Below, piece after piece: positions 45,394-54,863 of a DNA stretch of 64,000 bases. How positions within the stretch are numbered: the first letter of the stretch is position 1; every line of letters begins with the position of its first letter. Origin of the DNA: Chitinophagaceae bacterium IBVUCB2 (lineage in GTDB: Bacteria; Bacteroidota; Bacteroidia; Chitinophagales; Chitinophagaceae); assembly GCA_002127295.1 (NCBI GenBank), contig NFUV01000001.1, forward strand, positions 496,001 to 560,000, read 5' to 3'. Below the pieces are notes generated by a model that was given only the letters and a program-made list of their open reading frames with translations, was not told where the DNA came from and searched no databases. Made by a program: the position numbers and the translations under genes.

Positions 45394-48300
45394 AAAGATT
45401 GTTTTTTGGTATTGAAGGGGATTTTTACCCTAATTGTTGTGCCTTTTCCCGGTTCACTTATTGTTTCAAAAACACCTCCCATCATAAGTGCTCTTTCATT
45501 CATTCCCAGTATACCCAATTTTTTTGTGCCTGTTGTTGCAAATTTATCAAATCCTTTTCCATTGTCCGATACAGATAACATAATAGCATCCCTATCTTGC
45601 TTTAAATTAACCACCACTTCTTTTGCTTCTGAATGCCGGGCCACATTGGTTAAAGATTCCTGGAAAATTCTAAACAACCCGGTTTTAATATCCTCTGCTA
45701 AATCCATTGTCGAGACATCACTTGTAAAAATGGTTTTTATATCTGATCGTTTTTCAAACTCTTCCAGTTGCCACTCCATGGCAGCTACTATTCCCAAATC
45801 ATCAAGGAGGCTTGGCCGAAGATCTGAAGCAATTCTTCTTACTGTTCTTACGGTTCCGTCCAGCATTTCCAAGAGATCTTTTATTTTTTGTTTTACAGGT
45901 TCGGATGCTTCGGTTCCTATCTTTTTGTTAAGCCAGGATACATCCATTTTTAAAACCGTCAGGTGTTGACCAAGTTCATCATGAATTTCACGGGCAATAT
46001 GGGTTCTTTCTTCTTCCCTGATGTTGTTTAAGTGGCCGGCTAATTCCCTCAACTGATCTGAAGTCCTTTTTATCTCTTCTTCGTTTTTTATTTTTTCTGT
46101 AACATCCACTGCTACTACCAGCCTGCCGGGCATATTATTATACAAAATATCATGAGAATTTATTTCTACATCTATAAGTACTCCATCCTTCCGTTTATGC
46201 TTCCAAATTCCTGTTCTCCGAATACCTGGTTGATATTTTCTTGATTCAGATACAAATCGTTCAGCATCCATATCGGGTCGCATACTAAGCAAGTCTAACT
46301 TCATAAACTCATCTTTCGAATATCCATAATGAAGTATGGCTGCTTCATTAACATCAAGGACCTGATAAGTGTTAATTTCATATACCCACATTGGCAATGG
46401 ACTATTTCTAAAAAGCAGCCTGTATTTTTGTTCGCTTTCTTTAAGTTCATTTTGAGCTTCTTTCAAAGCAGAAACATCAATACCGGTACCAATTAACGAC
46501 CGCTTATTATCAATTTCTAAGCGGGACGCTTTAAAATAATAAGGCCTTCGGTTTCCATCTTTAAAAACAAAATCTGCTTCTGCATCACCCTCTCCTTCAT
46601 TAAATACGTTTTCAATCCGCTCCTCCATATAAGCAATTTCTTCGCCTTCAAAAAAATTAATGGGGTGCATTTTCGCAATTTCGTTTGCCGAAAAACCTGA
46701 AACCACTTCAAACTGCTTATTCCATCTCAGGAATCGGCGATTTTCATCATACCAATAAAAAATACCAGGTAAACTATCAATCAGCTTATCCGATAAGTCT
46801 CTTTCTATTTGTATTTTTCTTTGCGCATCGATCCGGTCTGTCAGATCTCTTATTACAGACAAAAAACGTCCATCTGGTAATTGTTGTGAACGTACTTCGG
46901 TCTGCACTTCTGTACCATCCTTTCTCTTCATCATTCTTTGCTTTACGGTAGAGGCACCGCCGCTTAGCACATCGTAACGTACAGGGCTACCTGACAACTC
47001 CTCCGGAGTAAGAATTTGAGATAATGACATTTTTACCAACTCCTCTTTGGAGTATCCAAGCAATTCTACTGCACCGCTATTTACATCCAAAACTTTTCCC
47101 TGAGCATCATAAAGTGCAATTGCATCAACAGCCTGCTCCACTAATGTGCGGTATTTTTCTTCGTTTAGCTTAATTGTTTCCTCCGCTTTTTTCCGGTCTG
47201 TTATATCTCTTATAAATGCGCAAAAGAATTCTCCATCCCCCTGCCTCACCGGAGTAATACTTAATTCAACCGGAAACTCTTTTCCCTCTTTATGTAATGC
47301 AGTTATTTCTACTAATTTATTAAGGATTGGAGCTTCCCCGGTTTTAAGATAACGCTTCATCCCCTGTTTATGCCGTTCCCTGTACTGTACGGGAATTATG
47401 GTTTCCTCCAGTGTATTGCCTATTACTTCTGTTTCGTTCCAGCCAAAGATCTTTTCGGCCTGTGGTGTCCAGAAAATGATAATACCATTTGCATCTATAC
47501 AAACTATTGCATCCAGTGCAGAATTCATTATTAACCTGCGGGTTTCTTCTGCAGTTCTGATTTGTTCTTCCGATTTTTTTCGTTCTGTTATGTCTATAAT
47601 ACTTCCACGAATCAGCTTTTTTTCTTTTGATGGTAGTAATGCAAGCCAAACTTCGCATGGAATTAGTTTTCCTTCGGCATCCCGGTGTATCCATTCAAAC
47701 GAAATTTTTTCTCCGCTGATAGCCTGGTTGATTTTATCAATTGCCATATTCACGGATGATATTCCGCCTGGTTGATATTCCGGGCTTACTTCTGCAGGAC
47801 CCACTTCGAGTAACTGTTCTTTCGACATTTTAAAAAGGCGTGTAGCACTTTCACTTACACTACTAAACTTTTGTGTGTCCATGTCCAGTACAACCAATGC
47901 TTCCGGCGCATTTTCCACCAGGGTGCGATAAAGATGGTCACTTTCCCGAATTTTTTCTTCAGCAGCTTTCTTTGCAGAAATATCTTTTGTAGAAATATAA
48001 ACACCTATTACCTCCCCGCTTTCATCTTTTACCGGCATATAGTTAACTAATACCCATGGAGGAAATTCTTCCATGTGAATATTTAGTTCATACTCTACCT
48101 TTTCACCTAAAAAAGCTTTGCGCAAACTTGCCCGTATCGGTTCATCTTTTTCATCTGGTATCAGTTCCAGGATATTTACACCAACTGTTACTGGCTTCCC
48201 CCATGCCTTTTCAAGATTGTACTGCGCCACTTTATTTATCAAAGTAACCCGGCAATCCCTGTCTAATACATAAAAACTTTCTGCCGCTCCTGATAAAACA

Positions 48301-51278
48301 TACTGCATATTTTTTTCAGAATTCTTTAATGCTTCTGTTGTCAATTTTCTTTCCGTAACATCATCTATCGTTCCTATATACCCGGTTATTTCTTCATTAT
48401 TATTATAGAGTGGCACTGCGTTACCGCTAACCCAGCGAATACTTCCATCTTTATGCACAAGGCGATATTCAGACATTGACACAACACCTTCGCCAGATTT
48501 TTTTTGCCATGTACTTTTTAATTCGCTTACATCGTCAGCATGTACCGCATTAATCCACCCATCCCCTAACGCCTCTTCAAATCTCATTCCGGTGAAGCCT
48601 AACCATGTTTCATTAACATAAGTAGTTTTTCCTGCAATATCCGTTTGAAATATTCCTACAGGTGCATTTTCAGTAAGAGTCCGGAAGCGAAGTTCATTAT
48701 TGATAAGTTTTTCTTCTGCTCTTTTTCTTTCAGTTATATCACGGCCAAATGCAATTATTTTACCGCCATCCAATAACCTGGCCGTTACTTCAACATCGAG
48801 CAGAGAGCCATCTTTTCTCTTTAATTGTCTATTGATCCTTATTGACTGTCCGGCTAATAGTTCAGCATATTTATCAGGATTTTCAACAATATTGCCGGTT
48901 AAAAAATCCTGTAACCGCAGAGCCGTAAACTCCTGGTAAGTATATCCCATCATTACAGCAGCACTATTATTAAAACTATGCACTGTTCCATCAACACTGT
49001 AAATAAGTATCGCATCACTTGCCTGCTCAATTAGTGAACGGTACCGTTCTTCACTTGCCCTTAATTCTTCTTCAGCCAGGTATATTTCGGTTACATCAAC
49101 CATTGACCCAATCATCCTGTAAGCCTTCCCATCTTTATCCCGTATGATATGCCCCCTGTCAAGAAAATTCAAATAAGTGCCGTCTGCTTTAGAATACCTG
49201 TATTCATCCCGCCATATAAGTTCATCTCCTGCAAAAGTCTTTTTTAATTTTTCTTGTACCCTTATAAGATCGTCAGGATGTATGTTCTGATACCAATTAT
49301 CTATAAGTACTATTTCCTTTTTTTTGCTGAATCCCATCTTAGCATAATAACCATCATTCCACCAGAGACTATCAGAGGCAAGATCCCAGTCCCATACAAA
49401 ATCGCTGGTTGCTTTTGCAATAATCTGAAAGCGGGCATTTGACTTTACTACCTCTTCTTCAGTTTTTTTCTTTTCGCTGATATCTCTTATAAATACAAGC
49501 AACCGGCCATCACTTAATAATCTTGCATTAACTTCCACCTGAACAGGATCTCCATACTTGTTCCTGATTAATCTTTCAGTAATTACATTCCTTCCTTCCT
49601 TTAATTCATCAAAATGAAAAGGGTGACGTTGAAGATCTTCCTTATCAACTATGTCAAAAATGGTAAGTTCCGAAAGCTCTTCTTTTGAATATTGAGAGAT
49701 TGTACAGGCGGCAGGGTTTGTGACAATAAATTTCCCGGATGTATCGGCTACAAAAATTCCATCTGTTGCCTGTTCTATTAGAGTTCGATATTTTTCTTCG
49801 CTTTGGTTCAATTCTTCTCTGGCAAGAAAAAGATCAGTTACGTCGGCCATCGACCCTATCATACGAATAGCTTTGCCGTTTTGATCCCGCATTACATATG
49901 ATCTGTCGTAAATATGCAGGTATGTACCGTCCGCCTTTTTAAACCTGTATTCATCACTCCAGGTTGTAACCGTAGTCCGTGTAAGTATATAGGCAATATG
50001 GTCCTGCACTCTTTTTTTGTCATCCGGGTGAAGATGGTCATCCCAAAAAGAGGAATTGGTTTGAGTTGTTTTGTAAGTAAATCCGAATTTATTATAAAAA
50101 TTATTATTCCACCATACACTCCCCCCTTCTCTTAGGTCTGCATCCCATACAACATCGTTAGTAGCACTGGCAATAATATTAAATCTTTCAAGAGCTTCTT
50201 TTAACTCAGCAGTTTTCTCGCTTACCTGGCTATTTAGCTTTTGATTAAATTCTGTAAGTAATTGTTCTGATAATTTTTTTTCTGTTATGTTCCTGTGAAC
50301 AATACTACAACCGGTTACATTTTTGTTTTTGTCCCGCAACAGGGTGTATGAAGCCTGAACATAAATGGATTGCCCGTTCTTTTTTACATACTCAAATTCT
50401 TCTGAGTAAAATCCGGAGTTGAGGAGATACTCTAGGATGCTTACCCTTCCTTCATCTGTTTTTTTGCTCTTCAAAAGCAAATGATATTTCTTTCCAATGG
50501 CTTCGTCGCTATTATAGCCATACATCTCTGAAGCACCTTTATTCCAGCTTTGAATAACAAAATTTACATCGGCCGATATAATAGCATCACCGGCCTGCTC
50601 CACCAAATCTGCCAGGTAAGAAATCCTTTTTTCATTTTTTTCTCTTTGCTTAAGATCATTAAAGATGCGATAGAAAAAAAAGGTTAGAAAAACAAGAAAT
50701 CCTGCTGCAAGTATTCCAAATAGTTTTGCGGTTTCTCCAGCAATAGTTCCCCGGTGTGCATTGGAAGCGTTTAATACCTGGCGGTCTTGAGTTTCATAGA
50801 ACAAAATTATCTTACGGATTTCATCCATGATCTCCATTCCTTTGCCGGATTGAATCCTCTGATAAGCAGACTCTGTGCCGTCTATGTTTACAACTTCAAT
50901 GGAACGGTTTACAAATAAAATTTTTTCTTTTACCAGTTCTAATAGCCGCACCATATCCTTTTTACGGTTTGGATAAACTGGATAAAGCTGTTTTATTGCA
51001 TTAGTATCAGTGCTTATTTTTTTAAGCCCTGTGTAATATGGTTCAAGAAATTGTTTGTTGCCGGAAATTATATATCCCCGCTGGCCGGTTTCAATATCCT
51101 GCATATCGTCCATGATACCTTCGAGAGCCCTTAATGATTGCAGCGTTCTATCTACTATCCGGGAGTCCTCGGTTGCTTTTTTCATATTACGGTAGCTATA
51201 CCATACAAAAAAAGAGATGACGAAAAGAGAGATTATAAGGGCGAAGAAAATGTTACGTCTTGTATAGAAATAACGCAT
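45390..51278 (-). CDS. Giant membrane sensor histidine kinase with CHASE3 and about twelve PAS domains
   Basis: A 1962-residue kinase; ATG 51278 is chosen over an upstream in-frame TTG because MRYFYTRRNIFFALIISLFV is a normal membrane start. Domains: TM1 (about 10-27), extracellular CHASE3 (about 30-165), TM2 (GILAAGFLVFLTFFFY), then about 12 PAS domains in a row (openings such as ISYLADLVEQAGDAIIS, FNIIASATNDVVWDAD, YRTLIEQATDGIFVAD, FQIIAKATSDFVWDWD, YRSLIEQASDAILIYS, FRTLTENAPVGIFQTD, MQYVLSGAAESFYVLD, YRTLVENAPEALVVLD, RRLIMNSALDAIVCID, YRTLVEQAVDAIALYD, SDKLIDSLPGIFYWYD, YRLLFRNSPLPMWVYE). HisKA_3 phosphoacceptor is H1766 in AREIHDELGQHL; ATPase ends EPGKGTTIRVKIPF. Several PAS pairs look like recent duplicates. 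Confidence 0.9.
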   Translation of the reverse strand: MRYFYTRRNIFFALIISLFVISFFVWYSYRNMKKATEDSRIVDRTLQSLRALEGIMDDMQDIETGQRGYIISGNKQFLEPYYTGLKKISTDTNAIKQLYPVYPNRKKDMVRLLELVKEKILFVNRSIEVVNIDGTESAYQRIQSGKGMEIMDEIRKIILFYETQDRQVLNASNAHRGTIAGETAKLFGILAAGFLVFLTFFFYRIFNDLKQREKNEKRISYLADLVEQAGDAIISADVNFVIQSWNKGASEMYGYNSDEAIGKKYHLLLKSKKTDEGRVSILEYLLNSGFYSEEFEYVKKNGQSIYVQASYTLLRDKNKNVTGCSIVHRNITEKKLSEQLLTEFNQKLNSQVSEKTAELKEALERFNIIASATNDVVWDADLREGGSVWWNNNFYNKFGFTYKTTQTNSSFWDDHLHPDDKKRVQDHIAYILTRTTVTTWSDEYRFKKADGTYLHIYDRSYVMRDQNGKAIRMIGSMADVTDLFLAREELNQSEEKYRTLIEQATDGIFVADTSGKFIVTNPAACTISQYSKEELSELTIFDIVDKEDLQRHPFHFDELKEGRNVITERLIRNKYGDPVQVEVNARLLSDGRLLVFIRDISEKKKTEEEVVKSNARFQIIAKATSDFVWDWDLASDSLWWNDGYYAKMGFSKKKEIVLIDNWYQNIHPDDLIRVQEKLKKTFAGDELIWRDEYRYSKADGTYLNFLDRGHIIRDKDGKAYRMIGSMVDVTEIYLAEEELRASEERYRSLIEQASDAILIYSVDGTVHSFNNSAAVMMGYTYQEFTALRLQDFLTGNIVENPDKYAELLAGQSIRINRQLKRKDGSLLDVEVTARLLDGGKIIAFGRDITERKRAEEKLINNELRFRTLTENAPVGIFQTDIAGKTTYVNETWLGFTGMRFEEALGDGWINAVHADDVSELKSTWQKKSGEGVVSMSEYRLVHKDGSIRWVSGNAVPLYNNNEEITGYIGTIDDVTERKLTTEALKNSEKNMQYVLSGAAESFYVLDRDCRVTLINKVAQYNLEKAWGKPVTVGVNILELIPDEKDEPIRASLRKAFLGEKVEYELNIHMEEFPPWVLVNYMPVKDESGEVIGVYISTKDISAKKAAEEKIRESDHLYRTLVENAPEALVVLDMDTQKFSSVSESATRLFKMSKEQLLEVGPAEVSPEYQPGGISSVNMAIDKINQAISGEKISFEWIHRDAEGKLIPCEVWLALLPSKEKKLIRGSIIDITERKKSEEQIRTAEETRRLIMNSALDAIVCIDANGIIIFWTPQAEKIFGWNETEVIGNTLEETIIPVQYRERHKQGMKRYLKTGEAPILNKLVEITALHKEGKEFPVELSITPVRQGDGEFFCAFIRDITDRKKAEETIKLNEEKYRTLVEQAVDAIALYDAQGKVLDVNSGAVELLGYSKEELVKMSLSQILTPEELSGSPVRYDVLSGGASTVKQRMMKRKDGTEVQTEVRSQQLPDGRFLSVIRDLTDRIDAQRKIQIERDLSDKLIDSLPGIFYWYDENRRFLRWNKQFEVVSGFSANEIAKMHPINFFEGEEIAYMEERIENVFNEGEGDAEADFVFKDGNRRPYYFKASRLEIDNKRSLIGTGIDVSALKEAQNELKESEQKYRLLFRNSPLPMWVYEINTYQVLDVNEAAILHYGYSKDEFMKLDLLSMRPDMDAERFVSESRKYQPGIRRTGIWKHKRKDGVLIDVEINSHDILYNNMPGRLVVAVDVTEKIKNEEEIKRTSDQLRELAGHLNNIREEERTHIAREIHDELGQHLTVLKMDVSWLNKKIGTEASEPVKQKIKDLLEMLDGTVRTVRRIASDLRPSLLDDLGIVAAMEWQLEEFEKRSDIKTIFTSDVSTMDLAEDIKTGLFRIFQESLTNVARHSEAKEVVVNLKQDRDAIMLSVSDNGKGFDKFATTGTKKLGILGMNERALMMGGVFETISEPGKGTTIRVKIPFNTKKQSL

Positions 51279-51337
51279 AATGTAGAACTGGGATTGGCAA
51301 CCAACAGTTGCATTAATCAATTATATCTGAAGAAATA

Positions 51338-51973
51338 TTATAAGCCATGAGAATTAATGAAATTTACCAGGGCGGCTGTATTTTTTAAATTCAGTTTTTT
51401 AAGTATGTTATAACGGTGCACCTCTACCGTTTTTAAGGATATATCCAGTCGTACCGCAATTTCTTTTGAAGATAGCCCCTCTTTTATAAGTTTAACAATA
51501 TCGAGCTCCCTCTTTGAAAGTAAGTTTAAATCCGTCTTTACTCCATCATCTTCAAGTTCTTGTTGGGCCAATATATTTTTTACTTCATTGCAGATATATT
51601 TTTTTCCCTCATTTACTTCTATTATTGCATCCATCAACTCATCTTTGGATGAGTTTTTAGTAACATAACCCATCGCACCCATTTGTAACATTTTGCGGGC
51701 ATAGGCAGGCATGGTATGCATTGATATACCAATTATTTTAGAACTGGGCGAAACCTTGCGAACAAGCTTTGTAGCATCGAATCCGTTTACCGGCGACATG
51801 TTGATATCCATCAACACAATTCTGGGTTTGAGTGTTTTTGCAATTTCCACAGCCTCATCTGCATTGCTGGTCTCACCTATCACTTCAAATCTGCTATCAC
51901 TATTAAGAATAAAAGACCACGACTCCCTGATAAGTTTGTGATCGTCAACAAGAAGTATGGTTATTTTATCCAT
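51338..51973 (-). CDS. Response regulator, NarL/FixJ type
   Basis: A 211-residue regulator with receiver (LLVDDHKLIRES, phosphoacceptor in IVLMDINMSPVNG, lysine in GYVTKNSS) and LuxR-type HTH (LLSKRELDIVKLIKEGLSSKEIAVRLDISLKTVEVHRYNIL). It is 59 bp ahead of the giant kinase and reads in the same direction, so it heads the cluster. It may be a second output for the kinase. Confidence 0.92.
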   Translation of the reverse strand: MDKITILLVDDHKLIRESWSFILNSDSRFEVIGETSNADEAVEIAKTLKPRIVLMDINMSPVNGFDATKLVRKVSPSSKIIGISMHTMPAYARKMLQMGAMGYVTKNSSKDELMDAIIEVNEGKKYICNEVKNILAQQELEDDGVKTDLNLLSKRELDIVKLIKEGLSSKEIAVRLDISLKTVEVHRYNILKKLNLKNTAALVNFINSHGL

Positions 51974-52194
51974 AAGTGGCTGGTGTTAAGTGAATAATGG
52001 TTAATATAAGATAGTTAAAAAAAACAATACTAGATACAAAAGAACAAACCACAAGAAATGATAATAACAAAGATTCGGTTTTAAGTAGATACCCTTATCC
52101 CGAAAGACTTGATTTTCATATACATTATCTCCCCAAAATATTTTATTCAAAAATTACAAGGAGTAATTAGAATCGTAAATAAATGACCATCTAT

Positions 52195-52232
52195 AAAAAA
52201 AGTGCCGGTCAATATAAAAAATTGACCGGCAC
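52195..52232 (-). terminator. Terminator of the SusCD operon
   Basis: 12-bp perfect stem GTGCCGGTCAAT / ATTGACCGGCAC with 7-base loop; on the minus strand it is followed by a run of seven T (A-run at 52195-52201 on plus). It sits 20 bp after the lipoprotein stop codon. Nothing else was seen in the 278-bp gap to the regulator at 51973. Confidence 0.9.
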
Positions 52233-52251
52233 CTAAACTAAAAAAGACTGC

Positions 52252-53130
52252 TTACCTCTTTTTTAGTTTAATAAGATATTTACCATAACTACCAATAGAA
52301 ACGGTATGATCGAGATATACACCAAAAGATTGTTCGCAAGGTGAGACTACATTATCGTTACTGGGTGATGTATTAACAGACATTATTCCATATGGATTCC
52401 AGGGGTAATCCCCATATGTTTGCTTTATTACTGATGTAACATTTGTTGCAGGATCAATTGTAACAATTATAAGTTGGTTATTAGTTGGTGCAAGATACCT
52501 GAATGACAAATGTGTGGCATCAATCTGTGTAACGGTGATCAAATCCCCAGGCAAATAATCTTGCCACTCATCTACTAATACTTCATAATTACCCGTTGTA
52601 TATAATGCTGCATTATATTGACAGATTGCAGAGAATCTAACAGCAGGGCTGAATCCGGGATGATCGGGTTGAAATGCTGCCGCATACCCAAGTCCTATTG
52701 CCGGAAAAGCTTCATATTTTTTACCAGATTGCGCATACACATCAGCTCCCACATCATAATTATCTCCTAATGCAATTGGCACCCCAAACAAGGTGGCTAT
52801 TTGTGCAGCTGTAATAGTTATTACAGAAGGAAAACTTGTTACACCAGCCTGAAAAACTTTCACATTGGTATTGTTGTTATTCTTACGAATTACAATATCA
52901 AACTTAGATGGTGGAATATCATTTGGAAAATATAAACTGACATTTATTTTTCCATTAAATGCGCCAAGATTAGTCATATCAATAGCAGCACTACCCGTTG
53001 CATCTTTTACAATTTTTGGAGCAGGCACCCTTTCCGGGTAAACGTCTTTTGGAATAAATCCGTCATTTCTTTCACAGCCTGTAAAGATGATAGCAGCAAG
53101 AAGAAAATGAAATATTATATACTTTTTCAT
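52252..53130 (-). CDS. Lipoprotein of unknown function in the SusCD operon
   Basis: A 292-residue lipoprotein with ATG at 53130, giving signal MKKYIIFHFLLAAIIFTGC; the open frame ahead of it is unlike a start. The mature part opens ERNDGFIPKDVYPERVPAPK and has beta-rich character (SYFPNDIPPSKFDIVIRKNN-like strands and LSFRYLAPTNNQLIIVTID). It is likely a surface ligand-binding protein that works with SusC/SusD; substrate unknown. 25 bp after the SusD gene. Confidence 0.68.
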   Translation of the reverse strand: MKKYIIFHFLLAAIIFTGCERNDGFIPKDVYPERVPAPKIVKDATGSAAIDMTNLGAFNGKINVSLYFPNDIPPSKFDIVIRKNNNNTNVKVFQAGVTSFPSVITITAAQIATLFGVPIALGDNYDVGADVYAQSGKKYEAFPAIGLGYAAAFQPDHPGFSPAVRFSAICQYNAALYTTGNYEVLVDEWQDYLPGDLITVTQIDATHLSFRYLAPTNNQLIIVTIDPATNVTSVIKQTYGDYPWNPYGIMSVNTSPSNDNVVSPCEQSFGVYLDHTVSIGSYGKYLIKLKKR

Positions 53131-53155
53131 ATTAATGATTTTATTTTTTAAATTT

Positions 53156-54841
53156 TTATGGCATCCAGAACACTTTATAAGTAGAAGGTGATTTCTGAGA
53201 TGGTGCTTTGCCATTCAGTTCTAATTCTATCTGGCTCCAGGGTAAAGAAACCGGGAAGTTATTTCCTAACTGTACGGGTACAGCGAGCTGCGGAATTACA
53301 GCTGGGTTGCCATTAACAGGAGGCTGTACTAATCCACCCGGTGCCATAGCAGGATTTCTTGGATCAAATAAAACAGGATAACCTGTTCTTCTATAATCAG
53401 TATACTGATCTACAGAAGAACCTACACTGGCAAGCCATTTCTGCGTCATTATATATTCTAATTTTTTTTCAGTACTTCCAGCATCATATAATGCAAGTAT
53501 GGCATTAATATAGTCCGTTTGTGGACCCAATGCGGGTACTGCCTGAACAGGTTTTACATAAGCAGTGATCACATAATCTACCTGTGCCATCGATGCCATC
53601 ATTGCAGCTCTAAATACTGCTCTCGCATCTCCGGGTACAACACCCGCATTTATTAATTCTGCTTCCAGGTATAATCTATCAGCATAGGTAATAAGCTTAT
53701 ATGGTGCGGCACCAGTTCCACTTGCATTGTTTGCTACTCCACCCAAGCCATCATCATACCGTCCACCAACAGGATAAATTCCAAACAGGCTAATAGCATT
53801 TTGCTGCGATCCATTTCTGTTCGGACCCACTGACCCAAAATATATACTTACAAAAGCTCCATCTCTGTACTCACTGGAATTAGGAGTTGTTCCGTTAGGT
53901 TTTATTTGATTATATATATAATAAGGAATCCGTGGATCTGTAATACCACTAAATATTGGATTGTATCCTTTCATGATCTCATAAAACCATGGACTTACAT
54001 GTTGTGTACGTTGTGTAGCGGTGTAATCGGCAAAGCCGGGATTGCGATCAGAAAGTAATGCTGTTCCAAAAGGCATTACAAAACTTTCGTTTACCGCATT
54101 TATTAAACTGGCCGGGTTAGACAATAACGCAGTAACCTGGGCTGTTACATTCTGCACCTTTCTCATTTGCGTATACAATTTCAGCTTCAATGTATTCGCA
54201 GCTTTTAACCATTTGATATTAGCATTCCCTACCGGGTTATATCCTCCATATATTACATCATCTGCGCCGGGCTTTGTAGGGTTTATTGCCGGATTGTTTA
54301 AATCAGCTATACCCGCATCTATCATTGATATAAGTTGAGGATAGATAGCAGCATCATCATCAAAAACAGGCTGCTTTACTCCTTCCTTAAACCGGTTAAA
54401 TTCTGAGAAAGGAACATCACCCCATACATCTACCATCTGGCTAAATGCATATGCTTTTAAAATTTTAGCGATGCCAACATATACATAACGATTCTCAATA
54501 GTACCCTGGTTTATTACAGCATCTAAATCGGTAATAGCAGCATGCAATATTGCCCACGAATTAACTATAACGCCATCGTTACCATTCATTCCATATTGAT
54601 CAGACTCTTCTCTGGTACTTTGCTGATGCATGTATACAGAAAGACCATCTGACAAACCTGTGCTGTAGTTTGTTGCTAAGGCAGTACCAATTTGCAACTC
54701 AGCAGATGTAAGCAAGGTGGAAACAGGAACTTTAGTGGGATCGTTAAGATTTTTGTTTACATCCAGAAATTTTTTGCACCCTACTACCGACAGCATAACT
54801 GCTGCTGTGAGTAGATGAAGGATTTTTTTATAGTGTACCAT
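53156..54841 (-). CDS. SusD/RagB-type nutrient-binding outer-membrane lipoprotein
   Basis: A 561-residue lipoprotein with signal LLTAAVMLSVVGC and lipobox Cys at 22. Motifs fit the SusD-like family 2 group: FLDVNKNLNDPTKVPVSTLL at the N-terminus, helix-rich TPR-like core with AKILKAYAFSQMVDVWGDVPFSE, and the C-terminal region with YTDYRRTGYPVLF. It forms the lid of the SusC pore. It lies 22 bp after susC. Substrate cannot be predicted; no glycoside hydrolase is nearby, so it may not be a polysaccharide locus. Confidence 0.92.
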   Translation of the reverse strand: MVHYKKILHLLTAAVMLSVVGCKKFLDVNKNLNDPTKVPVSTLLTSAELQIGTALATNYSTGLSDGLSVYMHQQSTREESDQYGMNGNDGVIVNSWAILHAAITDLDAVINQGTIENRYVYVGIAKILKAYAFSQMVDVWGDVPFSEFNRFKEGVKQPVFDDDAAIYPQLISMIDAGIADLNNPAINPTKPGADDVIYGGYNPVGNANIKWLKAANTLKLKLYTQMRKVQNVTAQVTALLSNPASLINAVNESFVMPFGTALLSDRNPGFADYTATQRTQHVSPWFYEIMKGYNPIFSGITDPRIPYYIYNQIKPNGTTPNSSEYRDGAFVSIYFGSVGPNRNGSQQNAISLFGIYPVGGRYDDGLGGVANNASGTGAAPYKLITYADRLYLEAELINAGVVPGDARAVFRAAMMASMAQVDYVITAYVKPVQAVPALGPQTDYINAILALYDAGSTEKKLEYIMTQKWLASVGSSVDQYTDYRRTGYPVLFDPRNPAMAPGGLVQPPVNGNPAVIPQLAVPVQLGNNFPVSLPWSQIELELNGKAPSQKSPSTYKVFWMP

Positions 54842-54863
54842 AACTTAAAGAGTTTGTGGTTAA

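Noticed and set aside
45337-45969. 210-codon ORF on the plus strand across the NarL regulator and kinase
   Set aside because: Antisense to two clearly real genes; reflects their codon use. Same reasoning applies to other long antisense frames inside the kinases and in lpdA.
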